Below, piece after piece: positions 26,544-36,640 of a DNA stretch of 64,000 nt. This stretch comes from Paracoccus aestuariivivens (GTDB lineage Bacteria; Pseudomonadota; Alphaproteobacteria; Rhodobacterales; Rhodobacteraceae): positions 186,001-250,000 of the forward strand of contig NZ_WMIE01000002.1 of assembly GCF_009711225.1 (NCBI RefSeq), given 5' to 3'. The number at the start of each line of letters is the position of its first letter. Positions within the stretch are counted from its first letter, which is position 1. The position numbers and the translations under genes were made by a program. The notes under the pieces were generated by a model. It searched no databases and had not been told where the DNA came from. It saw only the letters and a list, made by a program, of their open reading frames with translations.

Positions 26544-26589
26544 TGCTCCGTTGAGTTGACGCCGCCACGCCAGGAAGCCGTTGTGACGG
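26544..26589 (-). promoter_or_regulatory. SAM/SAH riboswitch in the metK leader
   Basis: On the minus strand, CCGTCAC (26589-26583) pairs with GTGGCGG (26568-26562) to form the P1 stem. The loop AACGGCTTCCTGGC is the conserved core of the SAM/SAH riboswitch known from Rhodobacterales metK leaders. The element ends with GGAGCA (26549-26544), the ribosome binding site of metK, which is complementary to GCTTCC in the loop. Formation of this H-type pseudoknot upon SAM or SAH binding would hide the ribosome site, giving feedback control of translation. Confidence 0.88.
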
Positions 26590-26607
26590 TCAAAACGAAG
26601 CGATAGA

Positions 26608-28158
26608 TCAGCCCCTTCGGCCAGTCAACCTACGATACCGTGCCGAAAGCAAGACGCATGCCAGAGCTGCAAGCAGGGTAGGCCAGTCCCCCCAACGCGA
26701 CCACGGCGTCGGGGGCAATGCGGCGGGCAGCGGGCTGTCGATGCGCCCCGAAAGGTTCAGGCCAAGCGTCGCGCGCAGTTCTCCATGCGCGTCTATCACT
26801 GCCGAAACCCCAGTATTCGCGGCACGCATCAGCGGAAGTCCGGATTCGATGGCCCTGAGTCTGGCCTGCGCCAGATGTTGCCACGGGCCGGACAGGTTTC
26901 CGAACCACGCGTCGTTTGTCACCTGCAACAACCATTCGGGCCGGTCGTTGCCCGAAAGCAGGTGGCGCGAGAAGACGGCCTCGTAGCAGATCAGCGGCTG
27001 GACCGGAGGGAGTCCGCCGAAACGCAACGTCGCCGGACCGTGGCCAGCGGAATAGCCGAAACCGTGCTGCGCCGCGAAGGCCCGAATGCCAAAGCGCGAC
27101 ATCAGATCGCCCCACGGCGTGTATTCACCGAAGGGCACCAGATGGAACTTGTCGTAGATCGCGCCGATTCCCTTGGCCGAGAACTCGGTCAGGCTGTTGA
27201 AATAGCGCGCGCCCTCGACACGCTGGATCCCCAGCAGAACCGGCGCGCCGACATAGGACGCGATGTCCTGCGGTGCGCTGGCCGATTGCTCAAGCAGGAA
27301 ATTCACCGCCGTTTCGGGCCAGATCACGGTGTCGGGGGCGGGACGGTCAGGATCGCGGGCGGCCGACAGGTCCAGAAGGCGACGGAAGAACACTTCGGAC
27401 CAGTAAGGGTCCCATTTCAATGCCTGCGTTGCGTTCGGCTGGACAAGGCGCAGGTTGATACTGGTATCGGCAGGCATCGGCCGGCCAAGCCGCGCCATCC
27501 CCGAGGTCCAGGCGGTGCCGATCAGCAGAACCGATAAAACGGTTCCAGCGAATGCGGGATGCGGAGCCTTGCCTTGCCGCCAGAAAATCGTCGGCAGGGC
27601 AGCTGCAAGCATCGTCAGCGCGGAAAGCCCGATGGCGCCGAACAGCGCGGCCATCTGCGCTGCAGGTGTATCAATCCAGATATGGCCGGTCAGCGCCCAA
27701 GGAAGGCCGGAGAAAATCCAGCCGCGCAACCAGTCCGACAAGACCATGAGTGCCGCAAAACTCAGTCCGCGTTGCTGCATCTCCAAAGTCGTGCGACCGG
27801 ACAGCCATGCGGGTGCGGCCCAGAACAACGCGCCGCCGGAGGCCATGAAAAACAGTGCAAAGGGGGCCATCCAGCCATAGACATCGGGCTCGACGAGAAA
27901 CGGCTCGACAATCCACGACATGGCGACGGCGAATTGCCCGAAACCGGCGGCAAAGCCGTGCCAACCCGAGTCACGGGCGGTCTTGGCCCGACCTATCCGC
28001 CAGCACAGAACACCAAGCGCGGTGACGGACAGAAACCACAGGTTCCATGGTGCCTGTCCCAGCGCGGCGATCGCGCCAAGGCCCAGATCAAAGGCAAGCG
28101 ACCGGAGCGGCGGGCGGCCGCGCCGGTCAAATGCAGGCATTCGCGCCGGCGCGGGCAT
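26608..28158 (-). CDS. lnt: Apolipoprotein N-acyltransferase
   Basis: Lnt adds the third acyl chain to the N-terminal cysteine of lipoproteins on the periplasmic side of the inner membrane. The 516-residue protein has about six N-terminal helices and a nitrilase-like domain with the catalytic triad visible as glutamate in VIWPETAVN, lysine in DKFHLVPFGEYTP and cysteine in PLICYEAVF. One further helix closes the protein. It lies 9 bases after the helicase stop on the same strand and precedes metK, the usual alphaproteobacterial lnt-metK order. Confidence 0.96.
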   Translation of the reverse strand: MPAPARMPAFDRRGRPPLRSLAFDLGLGAIAALGQAPWNLWFLSVTALGVLCWRIGRAKTARDSGWHGFAAGFGQFAVAMSWIVEPFLVEPDVYGWMAPFALFFMASGGALFWAAPAWLSGRTTLEMQQRGLSFAALMVLSDWLRGWIFSGLPWALTGHIWIDTPAAQMAALFGAIGLSALTMLAAALPTIFWRQGKAPHPAFAGTVLSVLLIGTAWTSGMARLGRPMPADTSINLRLVQPNATQALKWDPYWSEVFFRRLLDLSAARDPDRPAPDTVIWPETAVNFLLEQSASAPQDIASYVGAPVLLGIQRVEGARYFNSLTEFSAKGIGAIYDKFHLVPFGEYTPWGDLMSRFGIRAFAAQHGFGYSAGHGPATLRFGGLPPVQPLICYEAVFSRHLLSGNDRPEWLLQVTNDAWFGNLSGPWQHLAQARLRAIESGLPLMRAANTGVSAVIDAHGELRATLGLNLSGRIDSPLPAALPPTPWSRWGDWPTLLAALACVLLSARYRRLTGRRG

Positions 28159-28167
28159 GGGATTCGC

Positions 28168-30324
28168 TCAGACCTCGGCGGTTGGCGTCGGGGCAGCAGC
28201 GGCCGGAGCCTCGGCATCCGAGGGTGCGGCGGCATCCACGTTGGCCTTGGTGGCAGCAGTTTTGCGGGTCGAGGCCTTGCGCGGCGCGCGCGGCTTCGTG
28301 GCTTTGGCTTCCGCAGGCTTGGCGGCCGCCTTGCGGGTCGAGGGCTTGCGCTTGGGCTTTTCGGCTGCGGGCGCGGGTGCTTCTTCGTTTTGTGCGGCTT
28401 CGACAGCAGGCACTTCCACGACCGGCGCTTCCACGACAGGCGCCTCCACGACAGGCGCCTCGGCTACAGTTTCAGCCGCGGCTTTTGCCTTGGTCGTACG
28501 CGGTTTGCGGGTGCGGGCCGGCTTCTTTTCGACCGGCACGACCGGCGCGACGGGTTCGACAACGGGTTCGGAAACGACCTCTTGGGCGATGGGCGCTTCA
28601 ACGGCCTCGACAGGCGCTGACGCGACTGCTTTCGCAGCAGTTTTGCGCGAGCGGGTCCGTTTGGGCTTGGAGGGCGCGGCTGCTTCGACAGCCTCGACCG
28701 GCGCGACCATTTCCTGCACGGCGACCGGTTCGGGCGCGGCGGCGGCCTCGGACCGGGGCTCGGCTGCAGCGGGGCGGTTGTCTTCGACCGGCTCGAAAAC
28801 CGACGGACGGAAGCTGCGCGTCATGAATTCGGGCATGTGATCGCCCATGCCCATCACCGCGTGCCGGTCCGGGCGGTTGTCGCCGCGACGGTCGTCACGG
28901 CGGTCATGGCTGCGTTCGGTTCCACGCTCGACCGAACGATCATGGCCGCGGTGTTGCCGGTCGTCACGACGCTCATCCCGACGTTCGTCCTTGCGCTCCT
29001 CACGGCGTTCTTCGCGGGCACGGTTCTCGATTGGCTTGGTCTCCTCGGTGTGCTCGGCGCGTTGCTCGGTGTCGTCGCGGCGGCCACGGCGGTCACGATC
29101 GCGGCCCCGGTGCTCGCGGCGGCCGTTCTCGCGCTGCGGGCGCGGCGCATTCTGGGCGGCGGTGGACAGCGCGAAGCCTTCGGGAAGGTCGGTGCGGGGC
29201 AGCGCCTGCTTGACCAGAGTCTCGATGGCGGTAAGGTATTTTTCGTCCATGGGGGTCGCAATCGAGATGGCCGTGCCAAGGCGTCCGGCGCGGCCAGTGC
29301 GGCCAATGCGGTGGACGTAATCCTCAGCATGAGAGGGCAGGTCGAAGTTGAAGACATGGCTGACGGCCGGGATATCCAGCCCGCGCGCGGCCACATCCGA
29401 CGCCACGAGGAAGCGCAGCTTGCCTTCGCGGAAGTCGTCCAGCGTCGCCATGCGGTGACGCTGATCGAGGTCGCCGTGAATCGGCGCGGCGTCGAAGCCA
29501 TGCGCCTTCAGCGACTTGGCGACAATGTCCACATCCGTCTTGCGGTTGCAGAAAATGATCGCGTTCTTGAGTTCCTCACCCTCGGCACGGATCATCGCAC
29601 GCAGCAGCTCGCGCTTTTGCTTGGCGGTCTGGTCTTTGCGGGTGGGCGTGATCTCGACCAGCTTTTGGGTGATCGTCTCGCTGGTGGTGGCCTGACGCGC
29701 GACCTCGATACGCTCGGGGGCGTGCAGGAACGTGTCGGTGATGCGTTCGATTTCCGGCGCCATAGTGGCCGAGAAGAACAGCGTCTGGCGGGTAAAGGGC
29801 GTCAGTTGGAAGATGCGCTCGATATCCGGGATGAACCCCATGTCGAGCATCCGGTCGGCTTCGTCGACGACCATGATCTGGACGCCGGTCAGCAGCAGTT
29901 TGCCGCGCTCGAAATGATCCAGAAGGCGGCCGGGCGTCGCGATCAGCACGTCGACGCCGCGGTCGATCAGCTTGTCCTGTTCGCCAAAGCTGACGCCGCC
30001 GATCAGCAGCGCCTTGGTCAGGCGGGTGTGCTTGGCATAGATGTCGAAGTTCTCGGCGACCTGCGCTGCCAATTCGCGCGTCGGGCACAGCACAAGGCTG
30101 CGCGGCATCCGCGCACGCGCCCGGCCACGGCCCAGCAGCGTGATCATCGGCAGGGTGAAGCTGGCGGTCTTGCCAGTTCCGGTCTGGGCTATCCCAAGCA
30201 CGTCACGGCCTTCCAGAGCGGGAGGAATCGCGCCTGCCTGAATCGGAGTCGGGCTTTCATAGCCTGCCTCGATGATGGCTTTAAGAACCTTGGGGTCCAG
30301 CTTCAGGTCGGAAAATTTGGTCAT
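28168..30324 (-). CDS. DEAD-box RNA helicase with long low-complexity tail
   Basis: The 718-residue protein unwinds RNA. Its first 370 residues are a complete RhlE/DbpA-type core: Q-motif PTPIQ, Walker A AQTGTGKT, PTRELA, VDEADRMLDMGF, SAT, and HRIGRTGR. The remaining half is unusual: an Arg/Asp/Glu-rich part with RREERKDERRDERRDD-like repeats (about 390-480), a short conserved-looking MPEFMTRSF, then Ala/Val/Pro/Glu-rich repeats (APVVE) alternating with lysine-rich, histone H1-like clusters (KPKRKPSTRKAAAKP). Such tails bind RNA or drive condensation in other helicases. It is divergent from the antiporter gene. Confidence 0.95.
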   Translation of the reverse strand: MTKFSDLKLDPKVLKAIIEAGYESPTPIQAGAIPPALEGRDVLGIAQTGTGKTASFTLPMITLLGRGRARARMPRSLVLCPTRELAAQVAENFDIYAKHTRLTKALLIGGVSFGEQDKLIDRGVDVLIATPGRLLDHFERGKLLLTGVQIMVVDEADRMLDMGFIPDIERIFQLTPFTRQTLFFSATMAPEIERITDTFLHAPERIEVARQATTSETITQKLVEITPTRKDQTAKQKRELLRAMIRAEGEELKNAIIFCNRKTDVDIVAKSLKAHGFDAAPIHGDLDQRHRMATLDDFREGKLRFLVASDVAARGLDIPAVSHVFNFDLPSHAEDYVHRIGRTGRAGRLGTAISIATPMDEKYLTAIETLVKQALPRTDLPEGFALSTAAQNAPRPQRENGRREHRGRDRDRRGRRDDTEQRAEHTEETKPIENRAREERREERKDERRDERRDDRQHRGHDRSVERGTERSHDRRDDRRGDNRPDRHAVMGMGDHMPEFMTRSFRPSVFEPVEDNRPAAAEPRSEAAAAPEPVAVQEMVAPVEAVEAAAPSKPKRTRSRKTAAKAVASAPVEAVEAPIAQEVVSEPVVEPVAPVVPVEKKPARTRKPRTTKAKAAAETVAEAPVVEAPVVEAPVVEVPAVEAAQNEEAPAPAAEKPKRKPSTRKAAAKPAEAKATKPRAPRKASTRKTAATKANVDAAAPSDAEAPAAAAPTPTAEV
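28414..28458. repeat. Three tandem 15-bp repeats in the helicase tail
   Basis: TTCCACGACCGGCGC, TTCCACGACAGGCGC and CTCCACGACAGGCGC follow each other, differing by one or two bases. In the coding frame each unit encodes the pentapeptide APVVE. Such in-frame repeats can expand or contract by slippage. Confidence 0.8.
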
Positions 30325-30602
30325 TCGGGGCTTTCGTATAAATGCGCAGAAACACTGTCTGCGCTAGTCTTGCGTCCATCGCCGCGAACGGTCCCAAGAT
30401 ATGATCGAAGGTCCGAATGCGACGGTTCGGGACGCAATCTCCGCACGCCCCTCGCCTTGTCTGCCGGATGCAGACGGGTAGGGGCCTAGCCGAAAACCCG
30501 CGCGACGTCAATCTGCTCGCCGATTGACAATGACCGACCTTGCGTGAGGAAACATTATAGTGATGGCGGGCGTTCCGGACCGATCCGATTGTGAGGGCAT
30601 TG

Positions 30603-32513
30603 ATGGTGACCGAAGTGACTGGGCTGAGTCCGATGGAGGCTTTCGCAATCGTCGGGGTGGCGGGCGTTGGCGCGCAATGGCTGGCATGGCGTTTCCGGAT
30701 GCCGGGCATCGTCCTGATGCTGGCGGCGGGTCTGCTGCTGGGGCCGGTGACGGGAATTTTCGTGCCCGAGGACGTGCTGGGGCCGCTGCTCGAGCCGCTG
30801 ATCTCGCTGGCCGTGGCCTTAATCCTGTTCGAGGGCGGATTGACCCTGAACTTTCGCGAACTGCATGACGCCAAGGCCGCTGTACGTCACCTTGTCTATA
30901 TCGGCGCGCCGCTGGGCTGGGCGCTGTCGGCATTGGCGCTGAACCTTGTCGCTGGCCTGCAATGGGAGGCCGCCATCGTCTTTGGCGGCATTATGATCGT
31001 GACCGGCCCGACCGTGATCGCACCATTGCTGCGTCAGGCGCGGTTGCGCACCCGTCCGGCACAGACCCTGCAATGGGAGGCGATCGTCAATGATCCGCTA
31101 GGGGCTTTGGCCGCCGTTCTGGCTTTGCTTGTCGTTCTGGTGCGCTACGAGAACCTCGGCCAGACCGAGGCGTTTCTGACGCTGATCGTTGGCGTCGGCT
31201 TTGCTTTGGGTCTGGGGCTGGCGGCGGGTTGGGGCATTGTTAGGGCGTTCCGCCGCAATCTCGTGCCCGAATACATGAAAGTCCCGCTGCTGTTTGTGAC
31301 GGTCCTTGGCGTATTTACGGGTGCCAATTCGGTGCTGAACGAGAGCGGATTGATGACGGTCACGGTCATGGGACTGCTGATCGCCAATGCCGACTTGCCC
31401 AGCTATACCGAGATTCACCGCTTCAAGGAAACGGCAACGATCTTGCTGGTTTCTGGCGTTTTCATCTTGCTGGGCGCGAACTTTCGCTTCGAGACGCTGG
31501 CGATGCTGGATTGGCGCGCGGTGGCCTTTGTGCTCAGCGTCATCTTCGTGGTGCGTCCCCTGACCGTATTCATTTCGCTGACGGGTACAGGGATGCCATG
31601 GCAAGAGAAGTTCCTGATCGGCTTTACCGGCCCGCGCGGCGTGGTTCTGGTCGCGGTTTCGGGAATTTTCGCCGAGCGTTTGTTGCATGAAGGTATACAG
31701 GACGGCGCCTTGCTGGTCCCCTTGGCCTTTGTTTTGGTGGTCGCGACCGTTGTCCTGCACGGCTTCACGCTGGCCCCGATGGCGCGTTGGCTGGGTCTGA
31801 CCTCTGGCGACAGGCCAGGGCTGATCATCGTCGGAGGCTCGCAATTCGCAACCGGTCTGGCCAAAGCGCTGGAAAAGGCGGATGTCCGCGTCCTGATCGC
31901 CGATCCGAACCGCGTGCATTTGCGCTCGGCCCGATCCGAGGGCGTTCCGTGCTACGACGGCGACATTCTGTCGGATGCCGCCGAACTCAGCGTCGAATTC
32001 ATCGCTTATACCACGCTGCTCGCGGCGTCGGACAATGACGCATATAATACGCTGGTCGCGACCGATCTTGCGCCGGATCTGGGACGCGAGGCGATCTGGC
32101 AGGTCACGCGCCACAAGGAAGACCTTGCCCGTCATGCGCTGCCCAGCCAACTTGGCGGTCGGGCCATCAATGGCAACCGGACGCTTTCGCAATATCTGGA
32201 TCTTCTGGCGCAAGGCTGGACCTTTCGCACGACGCGCCTGACCGAGGCCTACACCATCGAGCAGTGGCGCGCGGCCCGCCCCGAGGCCATCGCGCTGGCC
32301 GTCGTAGAACGCGGCAAGGTCGTTTTTGTCTCGGACGGGGCGCGGCTCGAACCCCGACCGGGAAGCAGGATCATTGCCTTGATGCCATCCGATGCCGGGC
32401 TTCAATCCGAACCGACCGATGAGGAGGGGCGCGAAATCCCGCTTGCCGAGACAATGCCAGCCGTGGCATCGGTCGCCGCAGCTTCCGCGCGGGATGTGTT
32501 GTCAGGGCGATGA
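30603..32513 (+). CDS. CPA1-type Na+/H+ antiporter with C-terminal nucleotide-binding region
   Basis: The 636-residue inner-membrane protein has about 12 helices of a cation:proton antiporter (NhaP2-like), including [24 protein letters not shown] and [12 protein letters not shown] with the ND pair expected at the ion site. After about residue 400, [30 protein letters not shown] is a TrkA-N-like (RCK) Rossmann segment, followed by a TrkA-C-like region. Such domains gate transport in response to nucleotides. ATG 30603 follows GAGGG by 6 bases; a GTG at 30591 is the alternative. It is alone, divergent from the helicase. Confidence 0.92.
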   Translation: MVTEVTGLSPMEAFAIVGVAGVGAQWLAWRFRMPGIVLMLAAGLLLGPVTGIFVPEDVLGPLLEPLISLAVALILFEGGLTLNFRELHDAKAAVRHLVYIGAPLGWALSALALNLVAGLQWEAAIVFGGIMIVTGPTVIAPLLRQARLRTRPAQTLQWEAIVNDPLGALAAVLALLVVLVRYENLGQTEAFLTLIVGVGFALGLGLAAGWGIVRAFRRNLVPEYMKVPLLFVTVLGVFTGANSVLNESGLMTVTVMGLLIANADLPSYTEIHRFKETATILLVSGVFILLGANFRFETLAMLDWRAVAFVLSVIFVVRPLTVFISLTGTGMPWQEKFLIGFTGPRGVVLVAVSGIFAERLLHEGIQDGALLVPLAFVLVVATVVLHGFTLAPMARWLGLTSGDRPGLIIVGGSQFATGLAKALEKADVRVLIADPNRVHLRSARSEGVPCYDGDILSDAAELSVEFIAYTTLLAASDNDAYNTLVATDLAPDLGREAIWQVTRHKEDLARHALPSQLGGRAINGNRTLSQYLDLLAQGWTFRTTRLTEAYTIEQWRAARPEAIALAVVERGKVVFVSDGARLEPRPGSRIIALMPSDAGLQSEPTDEEGREIPLAETMPAVASVAAASARDVLSGR

Positions 32514-32604
32514 TGCCCGTTTTCGTGCCGTTTCTCTGGCATTGCTGCGGTTGACGGCCCCCAAGGGCAGGCGTTATCCCGCACCGACATTATGGATGGA
32601 AGCC

Positions 32605-34350
32605 ATGAACCTCTTTTCGGATATCCGTGCGCTCGTGATCGACGCGCTGGCCCAGATGGAACAGGCGGGCGAGCTGCCCCCGGGCCTCGAAACCGCAGCC
32701 GTGACCGTCGAGCCGCCGCGAGACGCCGCGCATGGTGACATGGCGACCAATGCCGCCATGGTACTGGCCAAGCCTGCCGGAAAGAAGCCGCGCGAGATCG
32801 CCGACGTCCTTGCGACCCGCCTTACCGCCGATCCACGGATCAGCGCCGCAGAGGTGGCTGGTCCGGGCTTCCTGAACCTGCGTCTTGCATCTGGCGAATG
32901 GCTTGACGTGCTGAAGGTCGCGCTGGGGCAAGGCGCGGATTTCGGCCGCTCGACGCTGGGTGACGGCACAAAGATCAACGTCGAGTTTGTCAGCGCCAAT
33001 CCGACCGGTCCGATGCATGTCGGCCATACGCGCGGCGCGGTGTTCGGCGACGCGCTGGCGGCGCTGCTGGATTTCGCGGGCTATGACGTTACGCGCGAAT
33101 ATTACATCAATGACGGCGGCGCGCAGGTCGATGTGCTGGCGCGCTCGGCCTATGAGCGTTACCGCGAGGCCAACGGCCTTGAGCCCGAGATCCGCGAGGG
33201 TCTTTATCCCGGCGATTACCTGATCCCGGTCGGCGAGGCGCTGAAGGCGAAATATGGCGACAGCCTGCTCGACAAGCCGGAATCCGAATGGCTGGTCGAG
33301 ATCCGCGAGTTCGCCACCAATGCGATGATGGACATGATCCGCGGGGATCTGGCGCTGCTCAACGTCCGCATGGACGTGTTCAGCAGCGAAAAGGCGCTTT
33401 ACGGCACCGGCCGGATCGAGGCTGCCATCGACCGTCTGCGCGCTGCAGGACTGATTTACGAAGGCGTGCTTGAGCCGCCGAAGGGCAAAACCCCCGAGGA
33501 TTGGGAGCCGCGCGAACAGACGCTGTTCCGCTCGACCGCGCATGGCGATGATGTGGACCGCCCGGTGATGAAATCGGACGGCGCATGGACCTATTTCGCG
33601 CCCGATATCGCCTATCACTGGGACAAGATCGACCGTGGCTTCGATCAGCTGATCGACGTGTTCGGCGCGGATCACGGCGGATACGTCAAGCGGATGACCG
33701 CAGCCGTCGCTGCGCTGTCGAATGGCCGTGTGCCGCTGGACGTGAAGCTGATCCAGCTGGTGAAGCTGTTCAAGAACGGCGAGCCCTTTAAGATGTCGAA
33801 GCGGGCGGGGACGTTCGTCACCCTGCGCGACGTCGTCGAGCAGGCGGGCGCGGATGTCACCCGCTTCCACATGCTGACCCGCAAGAACGACGCTGCGCTG
33901 GATTTCGACTTCGACAAGGTGCTGGAACAGTCGAAAGACAATCCGGTCTGGTACGTCCAATACGCCAATGCACGCATCAATTCGGTGTTGAAGAAGGCGT
34001 CCGAACTTGGGGTTGCGACCGATGACGCGGCGCTTGCCGGTGCGGATCTGGCCCTGCTGAACCATCCTGCCGAGCTTGAGCTAGCGAAAAAAGTTGCCGA
34101 ATGGCCACGCACCGTCGAGATCGCGGCCCGCGCCCATGAACCTCACAGGATTGCGTTCTATCTGTATGATATCGCGTCCGAACTGCACTCGTTGTGGAAT
34201 CGCGGCAATGACGAGACCTCGCTGCGCTTCGTGCAGGATGGCGATCTTGCCGCAACATCGGCGAAAATCGCATTGGTACGGGCTGTTGGCGTTGTCATTT
34301 CAGCCGGTCTTGGTATCTTGGGCGTGACTCCGGCCAAAGAGATGCGCTGA
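32605..34350 (+). CDS. argS: Arginyl-tRNA synthetase
   Basis: ArgS charges tRNA-Arg. The 581-residue class I synthetase has the N-terminal Add1 domain, a HIGH-type signature in [12 protein letters not shown], the KMSKS-type KMSKRAGT and the C-terminal DALR anticodon-binding domain ending [10 protein letters not shown]. Length is normal. The frame is open to 32392 but [11 protein letters not shown] at 32605 fits the family start; an ATG 9 bases earlier is also possible. It heads the conserved argS-SPOR-nagZ-scpA-scpB series. Confidence 0.97.
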   Translation: MNLFSDIRALVIDALAQMEQAGELPPGLETAAVTVEPPRDAAHGDMATNAAMVLAKPAGKKPREIADVLATRLTADPRISAAEVAGPGFLNLRLASGEWLDVLKVALGQGADFGRSTLGDGTKINVEFVSANPTGPMHVGHTRGAVFGDALAALLDFAGYDVTREYYINDGGAQVDVLARSAYERYREANGLEPEIREGLYPGDYLIPVGEALKAKYGDSLLDKPESEWLVEIREFATNAMMDMIRGDLALLNVRMDVFSSEKALYGTGRIEAAIDRLRAAGLIYEGVLEPPKGKTPEDWEPREQTLFRSTAHGDDVDRPVMKSDGAWTYFAPDIAYHWDKIDRGFDQLIDVFGADHGGYVKRMTAAVAALSNGRVPLDVKLIQLVKLFKNGEPFKMSKRAGTFVTLRDVVEQAGADVTRFHMLTRKNDAALDFDFDKVLEQSKDNPVWYVQYANARINSVLKKASELGVATDDAALAGADLALLNHPAELELAKKVAEWPRTVEIAARAHEPHRIAFYLYDIASELHSLWNRGNDETSLRFVQDGDLAATSAKIALVRAVGVVISAGLGILGVTPAKEMR

Positions 34351-34418
34351 GAACAGTGCCCTGCCGGTGTCGAGCAGTGTAACGAATAGACACCGGGCGA
34401 ACCGGCAGGCAGGCAGGA

Positions 34419-35591
34419 ATGACAACCGTAGACTTCCGCTCTGGCGGGTTTCAGGGCGCGCGACCCCAGCGGTACGCGCAGGACTTTCCCTATGGCCAAC
34501 ACGCGCAGAGTTCCGGCTATGAAGACGAACTTCACGAAGAGGACTGGGACGACCCGCGCTATGCCGATGCGCATCGTGGGGTCATGGTCGAACCGCAAAC
34601 GCTGCTGGGACGCCTGTCGCGCCTGACCCATTATGTGGGCGCGCTGGTCTCGGTCGGGCTGATCGTCGTGCTGGCGGTCTGGGGCTTCAAGCTGGCGGTG
34701 CGTGACGTCTCGGGCGTGCCGCTGATCCGTTCAATGGAAGGCGAGGCCCGCAGCGCCCCATCCGATCCGGGTGGCGAGTTGACCGACCGCACCGGACTGG
34801 CCGTAAACTCGGTCGCAGCAGGCGGTACGGCGAAAGTCGCCGACGAAGTTGCGATTGCGCCCGCCGCGACCGGACTTGTCGAACAGGATCTTGCGATGGG
34901 CCAGTTCGGCGCAACCACGCAGGAACCGTCCAGCGCGGTCGAGCTTCCGCTTCTCGATGAAGCCGCCCGTGTCATTCCTCTGCCCGATGGCGAGGCTGCG
35001 GCATTGGCCGAGTCGACCATCGAGCCCGAGGCCGTGGACGAGGTTGCCGTTTCCGACACTCCGACGACCGAGGCTCCGGTGAACGAGGTTCTGACCGATC
35101 TGGCTGGCCGCGAGACGCAGGATACCGCGATCAATCAGGCTTTGGCCGAGGCCCATGCCGAACTGCCGGTTCCGGTTGCTGCTGCCGTGCAGCAGTCAAG
35201 CCGTCCCACGCCGCGCCCGCGTCGTGTCGCCGCTGCTGCTGCGACGACGGCAACGGATGCCGCGCCAGCCGCTGCTGCCAGCCGCCCCGCTGCCGCGCCG
35301 ACCGCCGAGCCTGACGAACCGGCTCCGGCCAAGGTGGCTTCGGGTTCGACGCTGGTCCAGATTGGTGCGTTTGACAGCGACGCGTTGGCCAAGGGCGAGT
35401 GGAAGCGGGTTTCGGGCAAGTTCGGAAACCTGTTCTCGGGAAAATCCCGCATCGTGCAGGAGGCCCAAAGTGGAGGTCGCACGTTCTGGCGTCTGCGTGC
35501 CGGTGGCTTTGAATCCAAGGATGAGGCCCGCAAGTTTTGCGCGGCTCTGATCGCTGGTGGCATCGACTGCATCCCCGCAACTGCGAAGTGA
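34419..35591 (+). CDS. SPOR-domain membrane protein
   Basis: The 390-residue protein has a cytoplasmic N-terminus of about 75 residues (acidic, with HEEDWDDPRYADA), one transmembrane helix (YVGALVSVGLIVVLAVWGF), a long Ala/Pro/Glu-rich periplasmic linker, and a C-terminal SPOR domain (about 310-388, starting GSTLVQIGAFDS) that binds denuded glycan strands at the septum. Bitopic SPOR proteins such as FtsN and DedD assist cell division; position between argS and nagZ is conserved in alphaproteobacteria. The start follows the argS stop by 68 bp. Confidence 0.92.
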   Translation: MTTVDFRSGGFQGARPQRYAQDFPYGQHAQSSGYEDELHEEDWDDPRYADAHRGVMVEPQTLLGRLSRLTHYVGALVSVGLIVVLAVWGFKLAVRDVSGVPLIRSMEGEARSAPSDPGGELTDRTGLAVNSVAAGGTAKVADEVAIAPAATGLVEQDLAMGQFGATTQEPSSAVELPLLDEAARVIPLPDGEAAALAESTIEPEAVDEVAVSDTPTTEAPVNEVLTDLAGRETQDTAINQALAEAHAELPVPVAAAVQQSSRPTPRPRRVAAAAATTATDAAPAAAASRPAAAPTAEPDEPAPAKVASGSTLVQIGAFDSDALAKGEWKRVSGKFGNLFSGKSRIVQEAQSGGRTFWRLRAGGFESKDEARKFCAALIAGGIDCIPATAK

Positions 35592-35595
35592 CGAC

Positions 35596-36582
35596 ATGAC
35601 TGGTGCGACGATCCTCGGCGGTATTGCCGGTCCCGACCTTTCGGCGGCAGAGCGCGACTTTTTCCGTGCGGCCAACCCATGGGGCTTTATCCTGTTCGGT
35701 CGGAACATCGACACGCCCGACAGGCTGCGGAGGCTGACCTCGGATCTGCGCGATGCGATCGGACGTGACGCTCCGATCCTGATCGACCAAGAGGGCGGTC
35801 GCGTCCAGCGTATGCGTGCGCCGCATTGGACTGACTGGCCCGCGCCGCTGGATCAGGCGGCGAATGGTGATCGTGCGATCTGGCTGCATCATCATCTGAT
35901 GGCACGCGAGTTGCGTGACGCGGGAATCGACGCGGATTGTGCGCCGGTTCTGGATATCGCGCGCGACGACACCCATCCCTTCCTGCGCAATCGCTGCCTT
36001 GGCAAGGATGCGGCAACCGTCATTCGGCTGGGCCGGATCGCGGCGGACGCGATGCTGGCCGCAGGGGTGCTTCCGGTGATCAAGCATATGCCGGGCCATG
36101 GCCGTGCCCGTGTCGATAGCCACAAGGACTTACCCATCGTCGAGGCGGATCTGGCCGAACTCGACGCGACCGATTTCGCGCCGTTCCGGACATTGTCCGA
36201 TTTGCCGATGGCCATGACGGCGCATATCCGTTTCACGTCCATCGACGAAGCACCGGCGACAGCTTCGGCACCGGTGATCAGGCTGATCCGCGAGCGCCTT
36301 GGATTTGACGGGCTGTTGATGTCGGACGATATCGGGATGGAGGCGCTGTCGGGCACTCCAGCAGAACGTGCTGCCGCGACCATCGCCGCCGGTTGCGATC
36401 TGGTTCTGTCCTGCAACGAGACGCTTGCTCAGATGGAAAGCATCGTCGCGGCGGCGGGCCGGATCTCGGTCCAGACGGCGCGGCGCGGCGAACGGGCGCT
36501 GGCCATGCGCAAATCCGCAGATACGCTTGAAACCGCGCAGATGCGTGACGAATTGCGCGTTCTTGGCGGGCTTGCCGCATAA
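35596..36582 (+). CDS. nagZ: Beta-N-acetylhexosaminidase (GH3)
   Basis: NagZ removes GlcNAc from GlcNAc-anhydroMurNAc peptides in cytoplasmic cell-wall recycling. The 328-residue protein shows LIDQEGGRVQR, the GH3 signature KHMPGHGRARVDSH with the catalytic histidine loop, and the nucleophile aspartate in FDGLLMSDDIGM. ATG 35596 lies 4 bases after the SPOR gene stop, so translation is probably coupled. In strains with AmpR, NagZ products influence beta-lactamase induction; no ampR is seen here. Confidence 0.96.
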   Translation: MTGATILGGIAGPDLSAAERDFFRAANPWGFILFGRNIDTPDRLRRLTSDLRDAIGRDAPILIDQEGGRVQRMRAPHWTDWPAPLDQAANGDRAIWLHHHLMARELRDAGIDADCAPVLDIARDDTHPFLRNRCLGKDAATVIRLGRIAADAMLAAGVLPVIKHMPGHGRARVDSHKDLPIVEADLAELDATDFAPFRTLSDLPMAMTAHIRFTSIDEAPATASAPVIRLIRERLGFDGLLMSDDIGMEALSGTPAERAAATIAAGCDLVLSCNETLAQMESIVAAAGRISVQTARRGERALAMRKSADTLETAQMRDELRVLGGLAA

Positions 36583-36640
36583 GATTGACTTGCAGTTCAC
36601 CATGACCGATTCTCGGCCGATCCAATCGGCCTGATCCAAT

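Noticed and set aside
28837..30489. 550-codon open frame on the plus strand
   Set aside because: Antisense to the helicase core; no domain visible, and it extends through the divergent promoter region.
32590..34065. 491-codon open frame on the minus strand
   Set aside because: Antisense to argS with no recognisable domain.
36601..36633. Ten-codon frame MTDSRPIQSA between nagZ and scpA
   Set aside because: No ribosome site or sign of a leader peptide function; most likely chance.
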